Below, in pieces: positions 1 to 8,247 of a DNA stretch of 64,000 nucleotides (the stretch's first letter is position 1; every line of letters starts with the position of its first letter). The position numbers were made by a program, and so were the translations under genes. Origin of the DNA: Streptomyces populi (lineage in GTDB: Bacteria > Actinomycetota > Actinomycetes > Streptomycetales > Streptomycetaceae); the NCBI RefSeq assembly GCF_002911015.1, contig NZ_KZ626840.1, positions 124,001 to 188,000 of the forward strand. The letters run 5' to 3'. The notes below the pieces were generated by a model that was given only the letters and a program-made list of their open reading frames with translations, was not told the origin of the DNA and searched no databases.

Positions 1-1082
1 CGGGCACGTACCAGCCAGGGGTGGCGGCGACGCGCGCCCACCAGGGTCTGGTGCAGCCGCTGCACGGGCAGCCCTTCGGCACCGAGACCGGACGGGGAGC
101 GGGGGAACGCGGGACGGACGGCGTCGTCCCCGCCGACGCGGTCCTCCTTGACGCCCTCCCGGGCACGCTCGTCCCCCGCGTAGATCGACGGTGTCCCCCC
201 GACGGTGAACAGCACGGCGAGCGCGTGTGCCAGGTGACGGGGCTCCTCCAGCCGGCTGGCGAGACGGGTGACGTCGTGGTTGCCGACGAACGTCTGCGGT
301 GCGAAGGTGTCGATCATGGCGTTGTGCCGTTCGAGCGCCCAGGCCAGCTCGTGCGGATTGCGGTCGTTGAGCGAGCTCCAGATCGCCTTCCACAGCTCGT
401 ACTGCGTCACGGTGTCCAGCCCGCCCTCGGCCACGTACGCCGCGTAGTCCCCGTGGATCACCTCACCGCTGAACCACACGCCGGGGTGACGTGCCCTGAC
501 CCGGTCCGTGACGGTCCGCCAGAAGGGCCGGGGAACCGCGTAGGCCGCGTCCAGCCGCCAGCCGTCGACACCCCGGTCGAGCCAGTGTCCGAGGACCTCG
601 ACGACATGGTCGGCGACCGCAGGCGACGCGTGGTTCAGGGCGACGAGATGACGGTGCCCCTCGAAGGTCCGGAAGTCGCCGCCCTCGGGGACGAACCAGT
701 CCGCGTACGGGGAGGCGGTGCCGTGCCGCGCCACGTCGGCGAAGGGCGCGAAGGACCTGCCCACGTGGTTGAAGACCCCGTCGAGCAGCACCCGGACCCC
801 GCGCGACGCGGCACGGTCGACCAGGTCGGCCAGGTCGGCCTCGGTGCCCAGGCGGGGATCGACGCGGAAGTGGTCGGTCGTGTCGTAGCCGTGGGTCTCG
901 GCGGCGAAGACCGGGCCCAGGGCGAGGCCGTTGCAGCCGAGCCCGACCAGGTGGTCCAGCCAGTCGGCCAGGGCCGGCAGTCTGTGCCGCGCGGGCGCGC
1001 CGGCGGGCAGCGCGTCCGGCTCCGCCCCGAGGAAACTCAAGGGGTGGACGTGCCACCAGATGGCGTGGTCGGGCCAGGACAC
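1..1082 (-). CDS. alpha-amylase family (GH13) glycoside hydrolase, 3' end cut by window edge
   Basis: Partial CDS; about 360 N-terminal residues are visible and the frame runs off the left edge. Catalytic landmarks of the GH13 barrel are present in order: LLDGVFNHVG, GWRLDAA (nucleophile Asp near residue 178), FSGEVIHG (acid/base Glu near 207) and FVGNHDVTR (transition-state Asp near 270). The GTG start follows GGAGG by 5 nt and lies 11 nt after the stop of the MarR-type gene, so the two are probably co-transcribed. There is no signal peptide, so it is probably cytoplasmic and acts on alpha-glucans or maltooligosaccharides. The exact substrate cannot be read from the sequence. Confidence 0.85.
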   Translation of the reverse strand, partial: MSWPDHAIWWHVHPLSFLGAEPDALPAGAPARHRLPALADWLDHLVGLGCNGLALGPVFAAETHGYDTTDHFRVDPRLGTEADLADLVDRAASRGVRVLLDGVFNHVGRSFAPFADVARHGTASPYADWFVPEGGDFRTFEGHRHLVALNHASPAVADHVVEVLGHWLDRGVDGWRLDAAYAVPRPFWRTVTDRVRARHPGVWFSGEVIHGDYAAYVAEGGLDTVTQYELWKAIWSSLNDRNPHELAWALERHNAMIDTFAPQTFVGNHDVTRLASRLEEPRHLAHALAVLFTVGGTPSIYAGDERAREGVKEDRVGGDDAVRPAFPRSPSGLGAEGLPVQRLHQTLVGARRRHPWLVRA

Positions 1083-1093
1083 GGGAGCCTCCG

Positions 1094-1600
1094 TCAATGG
1101 GGTCGGGTCGTGGAACCGGGCACGGTGACCGGGGAGTCGGCGAGGCCGTTCATCAGGCGGGCGGCGAGCAGGAGGACCTGGCGCTCCGTCTCGGTGAGGC
1201 CGACGAGGGCGACGTCGAGCCAGGCGTCGCGCTGCGCCATGTCGCGGGCGAGGGCCGCGCGGCCCGCCTCGGTCAGCTGCACCACGCGCTGGCGTCCGTC
1301 CTGGGCATCGCGCGTCCGGCTGATCAGGCCTTCCTGTTCGAGGTCGGCGAAGACCCGGGTCAGGGACTGCGGCTGCTGGTGATCGGCGGCGGCCAGCGCG
1401 CCGGCCGACATCGGGCCGTTGCGGCGCAGGTGGCCGAGGACGCTGCTCTTGTTGAGGCTGAGCCCGTCCGCGGGGCGCTCCGCGCTCAGCCTGCGCGCGA
1501 GCCGGATGACGCCCTGACGGATCTCGGCGGAGGCCCGGCCGTCCCGCCGCTCGGACCCGGATCGTTCCGCGTCCTCGTGTTCTGTTCGTTCTCCCATCAC
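1094..1600 (-). CDS. MarR-family transcriptional regulator
   Basis: A 168-residue winged-helix protein. The central part (about residues 50-120) has the MarR pattern: a recognition-helix segment SAGALAAADHQQPQSLTRV, then the wing EQEGLISRTRDAQDGRQRVVQLT. It lies directly upstream of the GH13 gene (11 nt). GTG at 1600 is chosen because a -10-like TACCTT lies 6 nt upstream with no Shine-Dalgarno; ATG at 1597 is equally possible. An 18-bp dyad at 1609-1626 overlaps that -10, which suggests autorepression. Ligand unknown. Confidence 0.85.
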   Translation of the reverse strand: MMGERTEHEDAERSGSERRDGRASAEIRQGVIRLARRLSAERPADGLSLNKSSVLGHLRRNGPMSAGALAAADHQQPQSLTRVFADLEQEGLISRTRDAQDGRQRVVQLTEAGRAALARDMAQRDAWLDVALVGLTETERQVLLLAARLMNGLADSPVTVPGSTTRPH

Positions 1601-1608
1601 ATTGCTAA

Positions 1609-1626
1609 GGTATCACTTACGATACC
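1609..1626. promoter_or_regulatory. inverted repeat GGTATC-N6-GATACC, probable MarR operator
   Basis: Perfect 6-bp arms separated by 6 bp, 9 bp upstream of the MarR start and overlapping its -10-like TACCTT (1607-1612, minus strand). Its size and symmetry match a dimeric winged-helix regulator. It sits between the MarR gene and the divergent FUSC gene, so it could control both. Confidence 0.55.
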
Positions 1627-1696
1627 CGCCGGAGGGTGAGTCTCCATATGGCTTACCAGTGGCCTGTTCCAGCGGTTTCCTTGGCGGTGATTCTAC

Positions 1697-3331
1697 GTGT
1701 TGCGTAGTTTTCTCAGATCGGCGCATCGCGCGCTGCGCTTCGATCCGCGAGGGACGCACCTGCGTACGACGGCCGTGTCCACGGCCACGGTGCTGGGTAC
1801 GTACGGCCTGGCGCTGCTCGTGGAGCACGAGGCGGGGCTGCGGGTGGACAGCGTGGTGCAGGCGGTGGTGATCGCCTCGGCTCTCGGCCGTGTGCAACGC
1901 CTCTTCGACCGGACCGACCGGCTGCTGGCCTGTGCCGTGCTGCCGTGCGCGGCGGCGGCCGGCACCGAGCTGAGCACCTTGGTCCAGCGGCACCCCGACG
2001 CGGGGGACGCGGCGTTCGTCGTGGGGGTCGCGGGGGCGATCTGGGTGCGCCGGTTCGGCGCCCGTGCCACGCGGGCGGGCACGCTCGTCGTCCTGCCCCT
2101 GATAGCGGTCCTGGTGGTACCGGCCGGGGTGGTGCCGGTCGGGGGGCACGGACACACCGCCTGGGCGGCGGTGACGGCGCTGGCGGCGGTCGTCTGGGGA
2201 ACCGTGGTGACGTGGACGGCCCAGCGCACCGGTCTCGTACCGCGGCCGCCTTCCGCGAAGGTGACCGCGGCGCCCCGCGCCCCGCGGCGCCGGCCGGCCG
2301 CGAGCACCCGGATGGCCCTGCAGACGGCGGCGGCGCTCACCTCCGCGTTCGTGATCGGCCGGAATCTGTGGCCGGACCACTGGGCGTGGGTGGTCCTCAC
2401 GGCGTTCCTGGTGTGCAGCGGTGCGCGCAGCCGCGGCGACGTCCTGGTCAAAGGGACCTGGCGCACGCTCGGCGCCGCGGCCGGCACGGTGGTGGCGACC
2501 GCCGTCTCCGGGGAGTTCGGACCGCGGTCGGACACCGCGGTCGTCGTCATCTTCGCCGTGCTCGCCGTGGCCACGTGGCTGCGTGAACTCAGCTACGCGT
2601 ACTGGGCGGGCTGCGTCACCACCGTGCTCTCGCTGCTCTACGACTGGTTCGGGCAGAGCCCCGGGGATCTGCTGCACACCCGACTGGCCGGGATCGCCGT
2701 CGGCGCGGTCCTCGGCGTGGCGGCTTCCTGGCTCGTGCTGCCCGTCCGGACCGAGGCGGTGGTACGGGCCCGTACCGCGGCGGCGCTGTCGGGTCTGGGC
2801 GAGTTGATGGAGGCCGACTGGCGCGACGGCCCGGCCGTCCGCACGGCGCGGGCCCGGTTCTCCTACCGTGTCGAGCAGTTGGCGACCGTGACGGCTCCGG
2901 TGCGGATCCTGGCCGCCGTGCCCGCTCCCCGGGTCCTGTCCGTCCGGTGGCGTCCGGACCCCTTCACACTGCGGTCCGTGACGGCGCTGCGGTACTGCGC
3001 CGACCCCGTGGACGATCTGACCGACGCGGCGGGTTCGGCACCGGAGGCCCTGAGCGCCGACGCCGTGGTGGCGCGACGGCGCGCCCAGGTCGCGGCGCAC
3101 GCACTGGCCGTACGGCGCGCGATCGGCCGGCGCCCGGTCCCGCCCGCTCCGCCGGGGACGGCCCCGCAGGAGCGGTCCCCGGCACTCGGGGCCGCCGCCC
3201 CCACCGACCGGTCCGTCCCGGACGCTCTCGCCGCCCTCGACGCGATCGACACCCAACTCGACGTGCTCAGCGCCATGTTCGCTCCACCGCCGACCCTCGC
3301 CCCCGACGCGACGACGACGGCGGCCGGCTGA
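1697..3331 (+). CDS. FUSC-family integral membrane protein (aromatic acid exporter-like)
   Basis: 544 residues. The N-terminal half has a bundle of hydrophobic segments (about 25-160). A second bundle (about 205-340) contains the FUSC-like stretch LWPDHWAWVVLTAFLVCSGA followed by RGDVLVKGTWRTLGAAAG. The C-terminal 200 residues are soluble and helical. FUSC proteins are linked to efflux of aromatic acids or to p-hydroxybenzoic acid-type export; the substrate here is unknown. It is divergent from the MarR/GH13 pair. The GTG start overlaps a small inverted repeat, CTACG-TGTTG-CGTAG (1693-1707). Confidence 0.75.
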   Translation: MLRSFLRSAHRALRFDPRGTHLRTTAVSTATVLGTYGLALLVEHEAGLRVDSVVQAVVIASALGRVQRLFDRTDRLLACAVLPCAAAAGTELSTLVQRHPDAGDAAFVVGVAGAIWVRRFGARATRAGTLVVLPLIAVLVVPAGVVPVGGHGHTAWAAVTALAAVVWGTVVTWTAQRTGLVPRPPSAKVTAAPRAPRRRPAASTRMALQTAAALTSAFVIGRNLWPDHWAWVVLTAFLVCSGARSRGDVLVKGTWRTLGAAAGTVVATAVSGEFGPRSDTAVVVIFAVLAVATWLRELSYAYWAGCVTTVLSLLYDWFGQSPGDLLHTRLAGIAVGAVLGVAASWLVLPVRTEAVVRARTAAALSGLGELMEADWRDGPAVRTARARFSYRVEQLATVTAPVRILAAVPAPRVLSVRWRPDPFTLRSVTALRYCADPVDDLTDAAGSAPEALSADAVVARRRAQVAAHALAVRRAIGRRPVPPAPPGTAPQERSPALGAAAPTDRSVPDALAALDAIDTQLDVLSAMFAPPPTLAPDATTTAAG

Positions 3332-3390
3332 CGGGAAGGGGCGGGCCGCACTCACCGCCGCACGGAACGGCCGACGCCGTGGAAGCGGAC

Positions 3391-3396
3391 TACCTT
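3391..3396 (+). promoter_or_regulatory. -10-like TACCTT of a leaderless transcript
   Basis: TACCTT lies exactly 7 nt before ATG 3404 and there is no Shine-Dalgarno, the arrangement typical of actinobacterial leaderless mRNAs. No clear -35 box is visible. Confidence 0.4.
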
Positions 3397-3403
3397 GGCC
3401 CGC

Positions 3404-3973
3404 ATGGACACGATGCGACCGGGTTACCGCTATGTCGGGCCCGACGACCTCCTGCACCTGGTCCGGGCGGCCGGAGAGGGCGCGCGCATCCGGTCGGCGG
3501 TGGATCTCGCCCGATGGGTGTCCGCCCGCGGTGCCGGGGAACGGACCGAGCCCTTCACCTTCGTGGTGGACACCGAGGGGGTGCTGCGGCTGGCGCCGCG
3601 ACGCAGCGAGCACGTGGTGTGCGCGGGCGGAGAAGCGGTGCTGAGCGCCGGCGAGGCGAGCTTCCGCGAGGAGTGCGGGCGGTGGGTGGTCGACGAGGTC
3701 ACCAACCAGTCGACCGGATACTGCCCGGAGGTCGACTCGTGGCCGGCCGTCGCACGCGCCCTGGACCACGCCGGCATCGGACACCCCGGCGGCTTCACCC
3801 ACCCGGTGGTGTTCCGGCGCTGTGTGTCGTGCGGGCAGGTCAATGTCGTGCGCGAGGACCATTTCGTCTGCGTGTTCTGCGACGAAGCCCTGCCGCCCGG
3901 CTGGAACATCGACCGGGAAAACCACCGGTCCGGCACCGATGACTTTCGGCGCCCTCCACGGTCTGTCTTGTGA
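3404..3973 (+). CDS. hypothetical protein with C-terminal zinc ribbon
   Basis: 189 residues from ATG 3404 (TTG 3395 is an alternative). The C-terminus has two knuckles, CVSCGQ and CVFCDE, spaced about 13 residues apart: a four-cysteine zinc ribbon. The N-terminal ~110 residues resemble no family I know. The start is chosen for the leaderless -10. The downstream hydrolase starts 28 bp after the stop, so the two may share a transcript. Confidence 0.7.
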   Translation: MDTMRPGYRYVGPDDLLHLVRAAGEGARIRSAVDLARWVSARGAGERTEPFTFVVDTEGVLRLAPRRSEHVVCAGGEAVLSAGEASFREECGRWVVDEVTNQSTGYCPEVDSWPAVARALDHAGIGHPGGFTHPVVFRRCVSCGQVNVVREDHFVCVFCDEALPPGWNIDRENHRSGTDDFRRPPRSVL

Positions 3974-4001
3974 AGGCGAGGCGGAGAAAGCGAGGACGAA
4001 C

Positions 4002-4670
4002 GTGTTTGTCCTGATTCCCGGGGCCGGTGGTGCGGCCTGGTACTGGCATCGTGTGGTGGCCGAACTGCGGGCGAGGGGGCACGAGGCGGTCGCGGTCGAT
4101 CTGCCCGGTGCCGACGCGTCCTCGGGCCTGCCCGAGTACACGGACTCCGTGGTCGCGGCGATCGGTGATCGCGCCGATACGGTGCTGGTCGCGCAGTCGC
4201 TGGGCGGATTCACCGCGCCCATGGTCTGCTCCCGTGTTCCGGTCGCACTGCTGGTGCTCGTCAACGCGATGGTTCCGCTGCCGGGCGAGACACCCGGCCA
4301 GTGGTGGGGCAACACCGGATCGGAGCCGGCCCGCCTCGCCGCCGCCGAGGCGGGCGGATACGGCACCGACCTCGACCTGGACACCTACTTCCTCCACGAC
4401 GTCCCGGCCGAGGTCGCCGCCGCCGGGGCGGGCCATGAGCGGCCGGAGGCCGACATCGCCTTCGGTCAGCCCTGTGCCATCGAGCGGTGGCCCGACACGA
4501 CCACGCGGGTGCTCGCCGCGACCGGGGACCGGCTCTTCCCCGTGGACTTCCAGCGCAGAGTGGCCCGTGACCGCCTCGGCATCGACGCCGAGACCGTTCC
4601 CGGCGGGCACCTGGCCGCGCTGTCGCACCCGGTCCCTCTCGTGGACCGGCTCGTCGAGCGGCTGCCGTGA
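4002..4670 (+). CDS. alpha/beta hydrolase
   Basis: 222 residues with the alpha/beta hydrolase order: oxyanion strand FVLIPGAGG at the extreme N-terminus, nucleophile elbow VAQSLGGF (Ser near residue 68), and catalytic His in GGHLAALSHP near the C-terminus. GTG 4002 is preferred because it follows a GAGGA-type site by 5-6 nt and places the first beta-strand at the start, as in small esterases of this class. An in-frame extension to 3822 overlaps the upstream gene and is unlikely to be translated. Substrate unknown. Confidence 0.8.
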   Translation: MFVLIPGAGGAAWYWHRVVAELRARGHEAVAVDLPGADASSGLPEYTDSVVAAIGDRADTVLVAQSLGGFTAPMVCSRVPVALLVLVNAMVPLPGETPGQWWGNTGSEPARLAAAEAGGYGTDLDLDTYFLHDVPAEVAAAGAGHERPEADIAFGQPCAIERWPDTTTRVLAATGDRLFPVDFQRRVARDRLGIDAETVPGGHLAALSHPVPLVDRLVERLP

Positions 4671-4815
4671 AACGTACGTCAGCCTCCCGCGCCCTGGCGG
4701 TACTCGGGCAACTCGCCCGCACCCCCCGCGACCTGGCCGATCGGCGAAACGTATCCCCCGGGCGCGAAACTCGTTGAAGTGGTCAGCGCGCAAACGCCCC
4801 CGACGGATGCGCGAC

Positions 4816-4853
4816 GTGAGGGCCCGAATCCCTGCCCGGTCTCGGGCCCTCAC
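4816..4853. terminator. strong hairpin, probable terminator
   Basis: Perfect 12-bp stem GTGAGGGCCCGA / TCGGGCCCTCAC with a 14-nt loop, about 145 bp past the stop of the alpha/beta hydrolase. There is no T-tract, as is usual for Streptomyces terminators. Confidence 0.55.
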
Positions 4854-4968
4854 CCCCCTCCACCACCCCGCCCGGTCAAGGGCCCGTCCCGCACCGCCGT
4901 CCGGACGAGGTGTCCGCCGAAGGAGCGGGGTCAAGTGCCGCCCGGCGGGCATGCCATGATCCGCATTC

Positions 4969-5688
4969 ATGAAGACGTCGAACCCGTCCATGGTCCGGGC
5001 CGCTGCCCGCGACAACGCCGAGTGGTGCGCCGTGATGAGCCGGTCGCACGGTGTGGCGGGCGAATTCGGGGAGCAGGCGTGGGCCGCCCCGGCCCGTACT
5101 CCGCCGTACTACCCGGACGCGGTGACGCTGGTGGCCGGCGCCGCCCCGGACGCGCTGCTGGCCCGGATCGACACCTCCGTACCCGGCGCCTCCGTCAAGG
5201 ACAGCTTCAGCGACCTCGACCTGACACGGGCAGGCTTCCAGGTCCTGTTCGAGGCTCAGTGGATCCACCGTCCGGCGAACGGGCCCGCCGACCCCCCGGG
5301 CCTCGCCTGGGAGGTGGCGGACGACGCGGACACGTTGCGCGAGTGGGCACTGGCCTGGGACGACGGGAACGGCGACGCGGATCTGTTCCGCCCCGAACTG
5401 CTCGACGACCCGGCCACTTCCGTGCTCGCCGGGCGCTCCGGCGACGGTCGGGTGGGCGCCGGGGCGGTGGTGAGCCACGGCGGCCAAGTGGCCGGAATCT
5501 CCAACGTCTTCGCACGCGACGGCGGCCCCGACACGGTCTGGCCGGACTTGCCCGGCGTGGTTCACTCGCTGTTCCCCGCCCTGCCCGTGGTCGGCTACGA
5601 GCACGGCGACGACCTGGCCGCCGCCCTGCGTCACGGCTTCGAGCCGATCGGCCCGTTGCGGATCTGGATCCACCCCGGGCGGGGCTGA
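4969..5688 (+). CDS. GNAT-like N-acetyltransferase-related protein
   Basis: 239 residues. The C-terminal half (about 130-225) looks like a diverged GNAT fold: a beta-strand segment GDGRVGAGAVVSHGGQVAGI, then SNVFARDG, and a terminal VVGYEHGDDLAAALRHGFEPIGPLRIW, resembling the final helix and 'GF..IG.L..W' strand of GNAT enzymes. The usual acetyl-CoA loop R/Q-x-x-G-x-G/A is not clear, so activity is uncertain. A -10-like CATGAT lies 8 nt before the ATG with no ribosome-binding site, suggesting a leaderless start. Confidence 0.55.
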   Translation: MKTSNPSMVRAAARDNAEWCAVMSRSHGVAGEFGEQAWAAPARTPPYYPDAVTLVAGAAPDALLARIDTSVPGASVKDSFSDLDLTRAGFQVLFEAQWIHRPANGPADPPGLAWEVADDADTLREWALAWDDGNGDADLFRPELLDDPATSVLAGRSGDGRVGAGAVVSHGGQVAGISNVFARDGGPDTVWPDLPGVVHSLFPALPVVGYEHGDDLAAALRHGFEPIGPLRIWIHPGRG

Positions 5689-5858
5689 ACCGGGCGCGTC
5701 CGCCAGTGCTCCGGCCGGTGGCCCGCGGCTCGGTACGTACCAGGTCACGTCGGCACCTGCCGCCCCGCGGCCGGAGCACCGCCCGGCCGTCGCCGACGAC
5801 TCCCAGCCATCAGAATGAGGGTGTCGGCCACTCGGCGTCGAGTCGCTGAAGAACCTGC

Positions 5859-6072
5859 GTGAAGTCACTTGTCCCCGACGACCTCCGGGACCGGATAGCC
5901 CCGCTACTGCCGGTGCGCCCACGGCGGCACCGCCGTCCCGGACGGCTCCCGGTGCCGGACCGGGTTGCGCTGGCGGGCATCGTTTACGTCCTACGCAAGG
6001 GCGTGGCCTGACGCGACGTGCCAAGCGAAGCAGCGGGCCGCTCCGGGGCGACGGCCTGGCGCCGCTCACGCG
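5859..6072 (+). pseudogene. IS5-family transposase N-terminal remnant
   Basis: From GTG 5859 the frame reads LVPDDLRDRIAPLLP, then LPVPDRVALAGIVYVLRKGVA, a stop TGA (6009-6011), and on in the same frame RDVPSEAAGRSGATAWRR. This is the N-terminus of IS5-type transposases, where the stop position is normally Trp (KGVAWRDVP). So a TGG-to-TGA change plus loss of everything after about residue 70 leaves a relic. It lies about 90 bp outside the left end of the biosynthetic cluster. Confidence 0.75.
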
Positions 6073-6110
6073 GTCACGCAGCCTTGAGCACCGGAGCGCC
6101 ACGAGTACCG

Positions 6111-6138
6111 GAGCCCTGGCCGTCGTCGGCCAGGGCTC
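6111..6138. terminator. perfect hairpin ending the leftward biosynthetic operon
   Basis: GAGCCCTGGCC / GGCCAGGGCTC stem (11 bp) with a 6-nt loop, 24 bp past the stop of the ATP-grasp gene on the minus strand. Confidence 0.7.
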
Positions 6139-6161
6139 GGGAGACTCGTGAGACCGATGGG

Positions 6162-7370
6162 TCAGGGCTGTTCGGTGGTTTCGATGACGCACTTGTGCTG
6201 GACCACGTCCAGCAGCTCCTCGGCGCTCTGCGCGGTTTCGCAGGCGAAGTACGCGGTGAGCACGGTTTCGACGTTGAGCGGAGGAGCGAAGACGAACTGA
6301 CCGTTTTCGCGGTACTGCAGGATCGTGTCCGCATCGAGGTCCCGCAGGAGGGCTACCGTGTCCTCCAGGCGCACGAGGTGACCGTTCTTGGCGGCACAGA
6401 AGTCGTACTCCAGCGCGGCGCTCCGCCGCGTGGGGGTGAGGTCGACCGGCTCGCGGCCGCAGCGGTGCTGGATTCCGTACGCGTCGAGGCCTGTGCAGAT
6501 GCGCAGGAGGTTGTGGACCGAGGCACCGCCGCCGGAGATACGCGGGGCGCACTCCAGGATGTACAGGCGGCCGTCGCCGTCGTAGCGGAACTCTGCGTTG
6601 AACGCGGAGTTGTCCAGGCCGACGCCCCCGATGACGCGCTCCAGCATCTCCTGGAACTCGGGGCCCTTCACGCCGTCGAAGGGCTGAGTGACGCAACCCG
6701 TCTCGTGGAAGGACGGCAGGCCGGTCAGACGGGGCAGCTTGATGTGGAACAGGAGGCAGGTGACCTTGCCGTCGACGACGAACCCGTCGACCATCACCTC
6801 GTCGCCGTCCAGATACCGTTCCGCGATGATCTGGGACGGGCCCCGGCTGTCGCGCAGCAGACCGCATACGCGCTTCACCGAGACAAAGGCCTTACGGAAG
6901 TCCTCGGCCCGGTCGACGCGCACGACTCCCGCGCTGTAGAAGCCGTTCGAAGGCTTGAGGACGACGGGGAAGCCCAGCTCCGCCTCGACCTGGTCGAGTG
7001 CCTCGCGGGGATCGGCGGCCAGGGCGAGCTCGACGTACGGGGCGACGAAATCCCGTACCGCGGGGTGGGACTTGAACAGGGTCTTGTCGGTGAGGCAGTT
7101 CACGGCGTCGAGGTCACGGGTCGGCCAGCCACGGTGGCGGCGCAGCAGGTCCGTGTGCACCTGATAGCCGTCACGGAACGAGACGATCTCGTCGAAGGAG
7201 TCCAGGTCCGTCGTTTCGGCCACCAGCGCCGGCAGGACCTCCTGCCAGGCGTCCCGGTCGATGCCCGCGAGCGAGGGCGGCTCGGTGAACGTGGCCTCGA
7301 TCCCGTGGCTCTCGCAGTAGCGCAGGTAGTCGAGGGAGTCTTCCTCCCGGCCGAGCACGAGTATCTTCAT
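6162..7370 (-). CDS. ATP-grasp ligase (carboxylate-amine ligase) of the biosynthetic cluster
   Basis: 402 residues. The ATP-grasp signature is clear: GFPVVLKPSNGFYSAGV (phosphate-loop/Lys region, about 130-150), IIAERYLDGDEVMVDGFVVDG (hinge and adenine region), and FNAEFRYDGDGRLYILECAPRISGGG (metal-binding Glu and Asn-type motif, about 260-290). Family members join a carboxylate to an amine via an acyl-phosphate, as in L-amino acid ligases. The ATG at 7370 overlaps the TGA of the upstream dimethylargininase gene (ATGA), so the two are translationally coupled. It is the last gene of the leftward operon. Inference: amide-bond formation on an amino-acid or arginine-derived building block. Confidence 0.85.
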   Translation of the reverse strand: MKILVLGREEDSLDYLRYCESHGIEATFTEPPSLAGIDRDAWQEVLPALVAETTDLDSFDEIVSFRDGYQVHTDLLRRHRGWPTRDLDAVNCLTDKTLFKSHPAVRDFVAPYVELALAADPREALDQVEAELGFPVVLKPSNGFYSAGVVRVDRAEDFRKAFVSVKRVCGLLRDSRGPSQIIAERYLDGDEVMVDGFVVDGKVTCLLFHIKLPRLTGLPSFHETGCVTQPFDGVKGPEFQEMLERVIGGVGLDNSAFNAEFRYDGDGRLYILECAPRISGGGASVHNLLRICTGLDAYGIQHRCGREPVDLTPTRRSAALEYDFCAAKNGHLVRLEDTVALLRDLDADTILQYRENGQFVFAPPLNVETVLTAYFACETAQSAEELLDVVQHKCVIETTEQP

Positions 7371-8224
7371 CGAAGCTCCAGAGTGCAGCACTTGACGCTG
7401 CCGCCCGCCTTGAGCAGTTCGGACAGCTCCACACCGATGGCGTTGAAGCCCCTGTTCTTGAGCCGCGCGATGAGGCCCGTGGCCGCCTGCGGCAACAGGA
7501 CGTTGTAGCCGTCACTGAAAGCGTTGAGGCCGAACACCGCGGCGTCCTCGTGGCGGGCCAGGACGGCGTCGGGGAACATCGCCCGCAGCACCGCCCGGCT
7601 GCCCTCCGAGAAGGCCTCCGGGTAGTACATGATCTCCGTGTCGGAGAGCACCGCCAGGGCGGTGTCCAGGTGGTAGTGGTTCGGGTTCACCAGGGTGAGG
7701 CTGGTGACCGGCAGGCCGAAGAACTCCTGGGCCTCGGCGTGCGACCGCGGGTCCGTACGGAAGCCGGTGCCGGCCAGGATGCGGCGGCCGACGACGAGGT
7801 AATCACCCTCGCCCTCGTTGATGTACTCCGGCCAGAGGGTCTCCTGGAACCCTTGCTTCTCGAACCAGTTCAGGTAGGCAGGGCCCTCCGCGGTCCGCTC
7901 CGCGTGCCGGAAACGGGCACCGAGTACCTTGCCGTCGACGACCGTCGCACCGTTGGCGGCGAACACCATGTCGGGCAGCCCGGGGATCGGGTCGATGACC
8001 TCCACCGTGTGGCCGAGCGACTTGTAGAGCTCGTACAGCTGCTCCCACTGGGCCACCGCGAGACCGCCGTCGCAGGGCTTCTCCGGGTGCATCCACGGGT
8101 TGATCGAGTACGTGACGTCGAAGTGGCTGGGGCGGCACATCAGCAGCCGACGCGGGATTGCCACGCGGGCGTTGACGGGCTGGACGGTGTGCTGTGCCGG
8201 GTGGATCGTATCGGCGATGGGCAC
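7367..8224 (-). CDS. dimethylargininase / amidinotransferase-fold hydrolase
   Basis: 285 residues, full length for bacterial dimethylarginine dimethylaminohydrolases. Landmarks: HFDVTYSINPWM near the N-terminus, LPDMVFAANGATV, GEGDYL, the catalytic His segment NHYHLDTALAV, and C-terminal GGSVKCCTLELR with the nucleophilic Cys. The known reaction hydrolyses methylated arginine to citrulline plus methylamine. Inside this cluster it may instead process an arginine-derived precursor. GTG 8224 follows GAGGAG by 8 nt. The ATP-grasp partner overlaps its stop. Confidence 0.85.
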   Translation of the reverse strand: MPIADTIHPAQHTVQPVNARVAIPRRLLMCRPSHFDVTYSINPWMHPEKPCDGGLAVAQWEQLYELYKSLGHTVEVIDPIPGLPDMVFAANGATVVDGKVLGARFRHAERTAEGPAYLNWFEKQGFQETLWPEYINEGEGDYLVVGRRILAGTGFRTDPRSHAEAQEFFGLPVTSLTLVNPNHYHLDTALAVLSDTEIMYYPEAFSEGSRAVLRAMFPDAVLARHEDAAVFGLNAFSDGYNVLLPQAATGLIARLKNRGFNAIGVELSELLKAGGSVKCCTLELR

Positions 8225-8247
8225 GAGACTCGCTCCTCTGGTGTGGG

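Noticed and set aside
21..1382. Long plus-strand frame of 453 codons across the GH13 and MarR genes
   Set aside because: Arg/Pro/Gly/Val-rich shadow frame antisense to two genes with clear motifs; typical of high-GC DNA.
1613..4384. 923-codon minus-strand frame antisense to FUSC, zinc-ribbon and hydrolase genes
   Set aside because: Composition is shadow-like and no domain is recognisable; the plus-strand genes carry clear motifs.
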